Shown one piece after another: positions 22,801 to 31,987 of a stretch of DNA of 43,998 nucleotides. The stretch is from the NCBI GenBank assembly GCA_029339195.1, contig JAPTJF010000501.1, positions 1 through 43,998 of the forward strand. Reading direction: 5' to 3'. Origin of the DNA: Micractinium sp. NFX-FRZ. Its lineage: Eukaryota > Chlorophyta > Trebouxiophyceae > Chlorellales > Chlorellaceae. Under the pieces are notes generated by a model. The model saw only the letters and a program-made list of their open reading frames with translations. It was not told the DNA's origin and ran no database searches. The first letter of the stretch is position 1. Each line of letters begins with the position of its first letter. The position numbers and the translations under genes were made by a program.

Positions 22801-23085
22801 GCCAGCGGCGTGGCCATCGCCCTGGCACGCACCGCCAGCACCAGCAGCCTGCCAGGCGCCAGCGCCGGCGCCTCGGACCGCGGCCACGGCGGGCATGCCA
22901 AGCGCCACTCAGGTGGCGCAGGCCAGCACGGCGGCAGCCGGTACCACGGTGCCGGCGGCCAGCGGCGCCACGGCGGCAGCAGCCACGGCAGCCACCACCG
23001 CAGCGCCGGCGACGTGCCGCCCCGCCCGCGGCGGCGGCAGCAGGCGGCCGCAGCGCCCCAGCCCGCCGCTGTGGAGGCCTGCTGA
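19853..23085 (+). CDS. Membrane-anchored START-domain lipid-binding protein
   Basis: Predicted exons: 19853-19933, 20066-20184, 20440-20798, 21139-21216, 21423-21642, 22002-22109, 22416-23085; 544 residues, all phases close. Exon 1 encodes a hydrophobic anchor (FAYLCQILAVWALGLVLGWL). The START fold (StAR-related lipid transfer) spans roughly residues 90-350: WEPMMEKQWPGCHYTAWRR, EFNDFYLDDETRQKWDGMIT, FPFAFISQREYVIARR, SWRSRTVP-like SCWRSRTVPCPFGSGRPAVE, and a C-terminal amphipathic helix FAVRHGMAGFMKGMLP. The arrangement (N-terminal helix, then START) matches plant START proteins of the phosphatidylcholine-transfer-like group. The tail after residue 370 is low in complexity, rich in Ser, then in His/Gly/Ser (HGGSSHGSHHRS). 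Lipid ligand unknown; role in lipid transfer or sensing is inferred from the family. Confidence 0.86.
21791..21848 (+). repeat. 26-bp direct repeat in START-gene intron
   Basis: GGCAGTGTGATGTGCCGA occurs at 21791 and 21817, each followed by a TGGCTGG block, in the intron before exon 6. Confidence 0.75.
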
Positions 23086-24613
23086 GCGCCCGCCCCGCCT
23101 GTGCCACGGTTGCCGTTGTGCTCAAGGCTTTCGCCCTGCAGGCAGTCGCTCGATTGTGCCAGCCTGCACGCAAGGGCCACCCACTCAACCCACCCTCCTA
23201 GCAAGGCACCCACTGCGTGCCTTGGCCCCCAACCTTGCATCCTCTAGTCCTTACCTCAACAGCTCCGGCCATCAGTTTTCCGCCCGTGAGCCCCTGTCCT
23301 GCCAGCCTGTTTTCCCTTTCGGCTCTTCCTGCTCCCCTTCCCTCGCGCGGCGCTGCGGCCCAGGGGCCTCGCCGTCATTTTCCCGACTCCACCGGCCATT
23401 TTTGTGAGCGCGCCCTGATCCCCATCCCCCTCTCGCCCGCAGCGCCGCGCCCCCTGCCAGCCTGTTCTCCTTCCGCTTGCCCGCCTCTGCCTGTGCCCTG
23501 TTCCCACCCCGCTGCCTTGGGCCGGCGGCACTAACCACTCCTGGGGGCGCCTGTGCCCCCCTCGATACCACTGCCTCTCTGGCCACCCGCTTGCCGGCCT
23601 TTTACCTGGCCGGCGATTTTGTGCGGCGCCAGCCTGGCAGCACCCATGCATCCCTTTCCTCACAACTTCCTCCGGGCACGCGTGCCCCTGCGTTTAGCGT
23701 TTGATTTTGAGTAGCCCTCTCTTCCACCTGCCTTTGCCCCTGCCAGCAAACCCCACCTTTGCGCATGTGCCACATTCGCAGCTACCATTCGCCCGCATTT
23801 TTCCCATCCCAGTGGCCCCCTTTTCAGGGCCACCTCGTGCGCCCGGCCCCTGCGACCCCGCACGCTTTTTCAACAACCGATGCCCCCCCCCTACACCACC
23901 ACGACCCGACGCTGCCTGCAGTGTCAGCAGCACCTTGCTTGCCAACCCTAATCCTGGCCGGTCCCACACCGGGTTCGGCCCAGTCTTATCCCACACCCAA
24001 TTGCCTCGCCCTCTTATTGCCCTTGGCTGGCTACGCCCCCGGCCCCCGCCGCAAGCGCGGGGCGGTGGGCACCCGAGCGCCCCTCAGCGCCCCAGCTCCA
24101 GGCCCTCCCTCTGGTTCCCCCTGCAATGTCCTTCTTTGTTTCGTTCCTCACGTCCATCAGTGCCTGCGTGCGTGGATCTGTCCCCCCCTGAACCCTCCTC
24201 CTTTCATTTTGCACTGCCCAGTGCCCCCTGTGTCGTTGTCCATCGTGTGCAGCACTGATGCCACCCCCGGCTTGGTTTCTGTTGTCCCTCCCCCCTGCCC
24301 TGCTTTTTGTGTTCGATGTGCGGCAAGTTGTGTAAGAACCTTGCAAGAAAGACGTGAACAAGGAAAGAGGAGGGCTCAAGACGGGGCAGCTGGTGCGCTG
24401 CTGTGTTTGATGGCGGGGTGGGGTCACAGCGGGCGCATCGCGCTGCTATCCTGGGGTAAACATTCCGAAGCACCTCTTTTGGGCTTGGCCCACTTCACTG
24501 GTGTTCCTCACGTTCGATGCACCGCCATTCAGCGTAGCGGGAGCAGGGTCCAGTGCCGGCCGCCCTGCGCTTCTCGCTCCGCCGCCTGCACCGCGTGTGC
24601 GCCGGCCCCTGCA
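23086..24613 (+). other. Long pyrimidine-rich 3' UTR of the START gene, then hydrolase 5' flank
   Basis: From the stop codon to about 24350 the plus strand is strongly C/T-rich with no family-like coding. It ends with a TGTAA motif at 24331. About 260 bp remain before the hydrolase start. Large open frames here are by-products of the composition. Confidence 0.6.
24331..24335 (+). terminator. TGTAA poly(A) signal, START gene
   Basis: TGTAA 1.25 kb after the START-gene stop and at the point where the C/T bias of the plus strand ends, which supports it as the transcript end. Confidence 0.5.
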
Positions 24614-27600
24614 ATGTTGACGGGCGCCTGCGCAGGTGCCAGCGCGATGAGGCGCTCCGCCTCATCCGACCGGCTAAACGCTCCTGCCAGCGCTGCCGCC
24701 ACGCCGCAGCTTGTGTCGGCCGCCGCCGCCCGCGCCCCTGCCAGGCCGCGCCGCCTGGCACTGCGCTTCCGCGGCTATCGCCTTGGCTTGCACGTACCCA
24801 GCGAGATGTGGGGGGCGGCAGCCCTGGCGCTCCGCCTGGCGCAGCCTCCAGGCGGCGTGCTGGGCGGCGGCCTGCCGCCTCAGCTGCAGCGCAGCGCGAG
24901 CATGCTGGCGCAGGTACGCAGCATTGCCCCGCTGGCAGGCTTCTGTGAGAGGAGGTGTCCGTTGGGTGCGCTGCCGGTGCTGGCTGCTTGCACGTTGAGA
25001 GGCGAGAAGTCTACCCCCCGCTGCCCTGCCCGCCGCATCCATCCCTCCGCCTCCCTCCCTGCGCCTGCCCAGCACCCACAACCCTCTTGCCCGCCCGCCC
25101 GCCCTCCGCCCGCAGGCGTTTGGCACGGCTGCTGCGGTGCCGCCGCCTTCGGGGCCCATTTCTGAGGACCATCCCAAGGCGCTGGCTGAGGCGCTGGACT
25201 GGCGCCCCCAGCTGTCGTCAACGGAAGAGTGGGCCTGCCTGCTGGGCCCCGCCGCCGCCTGCGCAGGTGTGCGCCACGGGCGAGGGAGGGATGTGGGCGG
25301 GAGGGCAAGGGTTGCCTCTCCATGGGTGCTGGCCAAGTCCAGCGCACTGCTGGCTGGGGATTGAGATCAAGGCTGTCCCTGTGCCGCACCTGGTTTCAAA
25401 CGTGGGTGCTTGGCCCCCTGCGTGTGCCCCCCTTCTTGTCCCCGCCACCGCAGGCGTGTATGCCGCCACCGCACCCGCCTCGGTGCAGCCGGTGTACGGA
25501 GCCGGCATGGCCCTGCTCTATCTGCTGCTGGTGGCAGTCACCCGCATGTGGCTGCTGGAGAGGCAGTACCGGGTGAGAGGGGTGATGGCAGGATGATGAA
25601 GGGGGTGACAGAGGGTGTTGACAGGGGTAAGAGGGAGGGCGAGACAGGGTGATGGCAGGGGCCAGAGGCCGTGGTGTGGCTTGGCACAGCGGGTGTGTTG
25701 CAGGTGAGAGGCAGTTGAACCGCGGCGCCCAGGCCGTGGATGATTATCAATGCTGATGCTCTCCTTCTTTCCCTGGCCCTGACCACCTTTCCAAGTTTGG
25801 CGCCACGTCCTGACAACCACACACCAGGCCCCTTGCACCCTCCCACCACTCCCCTCATGTCCCCCGCTCGCAGGCGGTGCAGCGCAGCGAGCGTGAGCTG
25901 GCAGGTGCCGACTCACGCTTCTTTGCTCTCGACGGAATCCAGGTGCACTACAAGCGCTGCACACCCACAGGCGCCCGTGTGGCTGCCGGCGGCGGCGGCG
26001 ACGAGGGCAACGGCACTGGAGGCGTGGCAGGCGTGGGGGCGCAGTCAAGCCCGCCTGCAGCGGTGGTGCACTGCCTGCACGGCTTTGGGGCATCCTGCTA
26101 CAGGTAGGGCCTGAAATGCATACTGCTATCCAAACGGGGCCATTGTGTTGCAAGCGGCTATCTCCTGGGGTGCGGTGGAAAGTAGGTGTGGCGCTGCATC
26201 AGCTTCCCTCACTGGGCAGAGCGGGTTGTGGCAACTTGAAGTGAGCTGCCCGCCTGCTCAGTCGGCAAGCCATATCCGCATGCTTGCATGCGGGCTGTGC
26301 GCTATTGCACAACACACGTACGCCTGGCTTTCTCCTGCATGGCAGGTCGGAGTGAAAATAAGGCAAGTGACACAAGCGATGGCTTCCACCTGCTGTCCCG
26401 CAGTTGGAGCTTTGTGCAGCAGGAGCTGGCGGATGCTCTGCGCGCTGTGGTCACCGCCCACGACATGCCCGGCTTCGGCCTCACCCAGCGGTGAGTGGGG
26501 GGAGCTCACTGGGCAAGGAGGGGTGGGCATTTGAGGGCCTATACGCGGCACCATCCCCAGCTCTTGTGTTGCCCGCCGTATGGCTCATCAATCCAACGCC
26601 CCGTCTGTCGCCTATCCTGTCCCGCTTCCCGCCCCTCTCTGCCTCTTCCACCCGTTTTGCTGCCTCGCCTGCACCTTCCGCCCACTGAAATGTTTGCCCT
26701 GCCCACCTGCACCCCTTTGTCCTCCTTCTCTCCTCCAGGCCGCGCGGCCCGCAGTACTACACCCTGCACTTCAGCGGGGGTGCCGCCCGGGCCATTCTGG
26801 ATGCCGAGGTGGCAGGCACGCTGGGGCGGCGGCAGCAGCTGCAGCAGCAGCTTCGGCAGGAGGCACGCGAGCAAGGGGGGCTCAAGTCCTACCCACTGCC
26901 CACCCCAGCCGCCAGCCGCAGCAGCAGCTACGGGGACCTAGCGGGTGCAGAGGAGGGGTGGCAGCAGGCGCAGCAGCAGGCAGAGGCAGAGGGACAGCAG
27001 CAGCAGGTGGAGGACGGGGCTGCAGAGGAGGGTGCAGAGGAGGCGGCACCTGTAGAGCCCAAGCGCATCTTGATCGGGCACAGGTGAGATGAGCTGAGCG
27101 TCTGTCTGGGGAGCTAAGCTGAGTGCGTGTAGGGTGAGGCGGCAGGCTGGGCAGGTGGGCAGCGCATGGGGGTGGACGGTGGGCGGGCTTGTAGAAGCTG
27201 CCGGGCTGTGGTCAGGCCTGCCCAGGCCAAGCTGCCCAGGTGCTTCAGTTGGCATGACCCCCACACGTGTGTCATCATCTTATTCTCATCACCCCTGCCT
27301 CCACCTGCCGCAGCATGGGAGGCGCTGCCGTGGCAGAGGGCGTCATCAGCAACCCCCAGGGGGTGGCAGCCATTGTGCTGGTGGCCCCGGCTGTGGTGGC
27401 CCTCTGGCTGGGGCCGCCGGAAGAGGCGGCGGGGGACCCAGTTGCCACAGGTGTGAGGCAGGGGTGGGCGCTGCACGTGTGGGCTTGCTGTGCTGCTGCT
27501 CTGTGCCGCGCTCGAGCCACACTTTTGCCATGGCAGTGCGTATTGCTAGCATGCCGTGCCGTGCTGCATGCACACTTTGATTTGGAGGCAAGCCCAGTGC

Positions 27601-29470
27601 CCGCCGCTCCTTCCCCTTGCCCCCTGTTCCCATCCTGGCTGGCCCTCTCTCCGCTCCTTGCCTTTCAGGCCCGGCGGTGGTGGAGGAGTGTGGACCCAAC
27701 TCTCTGGCTGCCTGCCCCTCTGCCTCCACACTTCTCGGCTTGTGTTCAGGCCTGGTGGAAGTGCTCAAACCTAACTCTCTGACTGACTGCCCCTCTGCCC
27801 CTCCTGCCCCACTCTTCTGCTTGCGTTCAGGCCTGGCGGTGGTGGAGGAGCTGGTGTCGGCGGATGACGCGCCTGGGGAGCTGCAGCGCCTGGCCTCCTC
27901 CCCCAGCTCCAGCCCGCTCCTCTCCCGCACCAGCAGCGACGGCAGCGGCAGCGGCAGCGACGGCAGCGGGAGCCCGCGCGGCAGCAGGGCCGCCGGCAGG
28001 ACCAGCGCTGGCGGCAGCGGCAGTGGCAGCCCAGGTGCGTGCGTGGCGCGCACAGCCCGCAGCCTGGCGGCGGTCGCGAAGGCGGTGCTGCTGCTGCTGG
28101 TGCGCCTGGTGCTGGCGGCGGCCAGCCCGCTGCTGGTAGTGGTGCTGCGCCGGCTGGTGAGGGCGCGGCGCTTCTGGGAGCGTGGGCTGGCCTCTGCCTG
28201 GCATGACGGCACACTGGTCACCCGTCAGTATGTGGATGCTTACCGGTGAGCTCCCTTTGGGCAGGTGGAGGTTGGCAGGGGTCGAGGTGTGGGGCTGAGA
28301 ATCTGCGCTGGGTGTGTTTGCCGCAACCTGCTGAGCAGCACTGTGCCGCATCAGATGCCTTCCTGTCGCCGGTCGGACGCCTCCCCCCTTCTTGGATGCC
28401 TCACCTACCTGCCACTCACGCACCTCCCACCTCCGCTTGCCCCCGTGATCCAGGAGCGGCCAGCTGGTGCGCGGCTGGGAGGGCGGCATCCTGCGCTTCC
28501 TGTCGGCCCGCTTTGGGGAGAAGCACGGCTTCCTGGGCAGCGTGAGAGAGGCGTTCAAGGTGAGCTGGACAAGGAGGGAGAACACCACCCCCTCGGGACC
28601 CGGTTTTGCCCTGGTTGGCAGGCAGTTCTGGGCCCCCATGGGCAGCATGAGAGCGGCATGACAATGTGAGGAGCTATCCCAGGCAGGCATGTCTGGAGGC
28701 AGGCAGAGTGCCACCTGCCGCTGTGTTTCGGAAGGGCTGTTCATCTCTTGCGCCTGCCGCTGCTAGTATCTAAATGCCTGTGTATCTTGTGTACTTGGGA
28801 GGATTGCGCAGCAGGCGAGGGAGCCTCTGTGCCTCCCGCCCTCCCATTCGCCCGTGTATCCACCTGCACTCCCGCTTGCCCAACCACCCGCATGCCCTGT
28901 CACACCTCGGCCACCCCTCCCGTGCAGGGCGAGGGCCACCTGACACAGGCCGAACGCCTGGCCCGGGCGGTGCGCCGCCACGGCATACGCGTGCTCATCG
29001 TGCATGGCAGCAGCGACGCGCTGGTCCCCGCCGCCAACTCGCGCCGCCTGGCGGCCCTGCTCCCCAACGCTGAGGTGTGTGTGTGTGTGTCTGTGTGCGC
29101 AGCCCGCCTGCCCTGCCTGCTCTGCCTGCCTGCCAGCCCGCCTGCTCTGCCAGCCAGTCAGCCAGCCAGCCAGCCCGACTGCCTACCTGTGCCTGCCAAC
29201 TGTGCCTGTTGTCCTGCCACCTTGCTTACCCGCCCTTCGACCGGCTCTGCATGTGTCCACGGTCAGCTGACCACGTGTGCCACACTCTGGCCACGCACAC
29301 GTGGTGCAGGCAGCCCTCCCCTCAACCCTCTCAGTGAACTCCTCCATCCCGCCCCTGCCGTTCCTACCCTGCAGTTGGTGGTGTTCGAGGGGTGCGGCCA
29401 CATGCCGCACGAGGAGTGCCCCGAGCGCTTTGTTCAGACGGTGCAGCGCTTTGTGGCCTCGCTGGACTGA
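24614..29470 (+). CDS. Membrane-associated alpha/beta hydrolase
   Basis: Predicted exons: 24614-24913, 25116-25266, 25454-25572, 25874-26103, 26404-26490, 26739-27083, 27314-27450, 27831-28245, 28454-28559, 28928-29074, 29375-29470; 710 residues. Family marks: HGFGASCYSW (oxyanion region), HDMPGFGLTQ, nucleophile elbow GHSMGG with Ser411, VLIVHGSSDALVP with Asp660, and GCGHMPHEE with His688. Together these make a complete Ser-Asp-His triad. Hydrophobic helices occur around 165-187 (MALLYLLLVAVTRMWLL) and before the cap (VLLLLVRLVLAAASPLLVVV). A Gln/Glu-rich insert (QQQQVEDGAAEEGAEE) separates the strand before the nucleophile, longer than usual. The N-terminus is rich in Ser, Ala and Arg and could be an organelle transit peptide. 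Substrate unknown; a lipid or ester is inferred from membrane helices. Alternative acceptors at 27669 and 27750 would add 54 or 27 residues. The in-frame region upstream of 24614 has other ATGs, so the start is uncertain. Confidence 0.82.
27669..27850 (+). repeat. 81-bp tandem repeat carrying three in-phase 3' splice sites
   Basis: Acceptors TTCAG end at 27668, 27749 and 27830, exactly 81 bp apart. Each is followed by GCC(C/T)GG and a GGTGGAGG-like block; copies 1 and 3 share GGCGGTGGTGGAGGAG. All three acceptors accept the same donor at 27450 in the same phase, and the two intervening units are open in frame. Confidence 0.9.
29075..29090 (+). repeat. GT microsatellite at a splice donor
   Basis: Eight GT units begin exactly at the exon 10 donor of the hydrolase gene (exon ends 29074), so several overlapping GT donors are available. 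Confidence 0.8.
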
Positions 29471-30335
29471 GCTGGGATCGTCTAATGCTGCTGCTGTGCC
29501 ACGCTGCGCTTGCCCCCCCGCCGCTGGCAGCATGGCTGGCAGTTGGGGGACCCACCGCCGCCCCTGAAAGCTTGGCTCAGTACCGTATGCACAGCCGCGC
29601 AGCGGCTGTGCCCTCTTGCCGCCTTTGTCAACTACTTTCGGCGCCTTGTCAACCAGCAAAGGGGGCTGCCTGTTTGCAACCCTTACAACCCTGCTGAGAA
29701 GTGGCCTGCCCAGATCCTTGGGCAAGCCCTGCCAATCCAATTCATTCATCATAGCGCTTCCTTTAGTGCGCCCGCGTGGGCCCGTTGCTTTAGTGCCCTC
29801 TCTCCGCTGCACATTTCTGTACTAGTGTCCTCTCACTTCCACATGCTACTGCACGTTTGTTCGTTTGTAGACCGCCCCGCGCTGTTTGCTCGTAGCATTG
29901 CATACCGACCCCTCTTGTAGCGCCCTCACGCTCGGTACACCCTGCTTTGCAGCCCCCCTGTCTTTGCCTGCCCTTGCTTGCCCCACCCTGCCACGCTGCT
30001 CCCCCTGCATGTTCCATTCTAGCTCGCCTCTGCATCCTCTGCGCTCATATCCCATTCATACACCTGCGCCCCGCCCTGCATGTACCCCGCTTGCACAGCC
30101 TCTTCAGCGTCACCCATACGAGCCTGCTCACCCCTCGGTTTTGGCATCTTTCAGTGATCGCGTGCAGCCCGTTTTTGCCCGAGATCGGCCCAAGCATTTT
30201 GGCGGGGAGTGCGGTTTTGGCGCACGTACCCGCACTCTGCTCTTGGGAAGTGGCTGCATGTCCAATGCAGCCGACTGCAGCTCTTATTCACACAATCCTT
30301 CCCAATCATCGGGTCTCACACGGTTTGCAGGCACG

Positions 30336-30340
30336 TGTAA
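30336..30340 (+). terminator. TGTAA poly(A) signal, hydrolase gene
   Basis: TGTAA about 870 nt after the hydrolase stop, in a somewhat AT-richer patch (ACAACTCAATCAG follows). Confidence 0.45.
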
Positions 30341-31176
30341 CAACTCAATCAGGCAACAACCCGTGCACATACCCACAAGGGGCTCTGGACTCCTCTTTGA
30401 CCCACAGGGTGGCCGCCCGCTGCATGTCGGAAGCCACATGGCACCGGCATGGTCAAGTCCCTATGCAGCACCTGCTCATGGCCCCCACACACCTCCCCCA
30501 GAACCGTGCTCTTCCCCTGTCAGGCTGCATCAGCCGTGTCTGACACTTGGTGCCGAGGGCTGGCATGGGCGGGTCCGGTGCGGGCGAGGGCGGGTTAACA
30601 GAAGGGCTAGCACGCGGCCATGGCCTACATCCTAGCTGGGGATTGGTGCCGCTGGTGCCTCCTCCACTCCCTTCCCATCCTCCCTCACCCCTCTTACCCC
30701 CTGCCGCCCCGCCCCGCACAGTCATCCCCCCTCCGTTCGCCCTTGCATCCAGCCCTGATTCCTGTGCACCTGCACCCTGTGCAGCAGCGTTCAACGCTCG
30801 TGTACTACACGCCCAGCCGATGGAACCCACCCAGGTGGAAAGGGTGTGGACACAAAGTGCAGCGAGTAGGGGGGAGCGAGACAGAGCGCTGCACCCACCG
30901 AGAGAGGAGTGCCGCGGCTTGGTGGGTTGCTAGGAAAGGCAGCAAGAAAGCTGCGGCGGGGAGCACCTTGAGGGATTGAGGTGTGTGCTTGTGGGGAAGG
31001 CGTAGAGCCAGGCACCCCGGGTAGAGACCCAAGGGAAACCAGGTTGAGGCGTGAGAGAAGGGGCAGGCGGGGCGGGGGTAAGAGGTGATGGTGAGGGGCA
31101 GGGCCGTATTCGGGTGTGCCAGGGAGGCACGTACAAAAGGATAGGGGGCAGCGCAGCACTTGTGCAGCGCCGCGGG

Positions 31177-31199
31177 GCGGGTGCGACAGTCGCACCCGC
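31177..31199. repeat. Perfect 11-bp inverted repeat with a 1-nt centre
   Basis: GCGGGTGCGAC, then A, then its exact reverse complement. It lies in the presumed 3' UTR of the minus-strand unknown gene. The 1-nt centre does not favour an RNA hairpin, so a protein site or a chance palindrome are both possible. Confidence 0.6.
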
Positions 31200-31987
31200 A
31201 CCCCAAAGGCTGTGGCAGTGTGGGGCGTGCAGAGGGCACGGCCAGGCAAAAGGGGGCGCTTGGCCAGCGGAGCAGAAAAGCTGGGGCAGACAAAATTTGG
31301 GTGGGTGGGATAGAGTCGAGTGATAGAGTCGAGTGCACGGTGGGGGGCGCGGTGGAGGGGGAGGCAGGCAGGAGCGGGGAACCAAAATCTGCCTGATGCA
31401 GAAACAAGTGGGCAGGGTGGGCAAGCATGCATTTGCAAGGGGTGTGGACAGGGTTATCGGGTGGCTGGCCAAGCCGATCGGGTGCAGGGGCAGCGAAGGC
31501 GGCCCAAAATGCCGGACTGAGAAAAGGCGGGGTGGTGTGGTGTTGGTGGCCGGCGGCGGAGGCACGCACGGGTGGGCACAGGGGGTAGAGGGATTAAATT
31601 TAAAGGGGCGTACGTATGTGTGCATTGATTTAGCCTGCACAAAACCGTGTGCTGCCAGGGGCTCTCCTGGCTAGGCAATCATGAACGAGGAAGGGGGGAC
31701 GTGGGGGTGGGGAGGGAGGGCTGGCAGCACAGGTGGGAGGGGTGGCAAGGGGTGGGCGCGACGCGGTGGGGCGGGCATCACAGTGCGTGACGCACATCAA
31801 AACGGTCTTATACTCTACTGCTAACTCTTACTTGTTTCAAACTATGTGGTTGCTGCTTAAGCTGCTGGCTCTTGCTTGTCTGTTGGGGAAGAAGTATGTG
31901 GGCGGGGCGGGGCGCGCGCGTCTCAGCGGCGCCCGCTCATGAGTTGGCACCCCCCGTTCCAGGGCGGGTTGCACGTGCCAGCTGCCT

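Larger units (their letters stand above)
29471..31987. other. Convergent 3' flanks, no gene recognised
   Basis: 29471 to about 30345 is C/T-rich on the plus strand (hydrolase 3' UTR). About 30950 to 31800 is strongly G/A-rich on the plus strand, so C/T-rich on the minus strand, as expected for the 3' UTR of the minus-strand gene that ends at 31988. A short duplicated GATAGAGTCGAGT occurs at 31310-31332. The ORFs here lack family or codon support. Confidence 0.55.

Noticed and set aside
23759..25165. 468-codon open frame on the plus strand
   Set aside because: Only its last third is the hydrolase exon 1. The rest is C/T-rich 3' UTR of the START gene, open because of composition, and it runs past the donor at 24913 into an intron.
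30805..31569. 254-codon minus-strand frame rich in Pro, Ser and Cys
   Set aside because: Lies in the C/T-biased presumed 3' UTR of the unknown gene; all three minus frames are similarly open, a composition effect.
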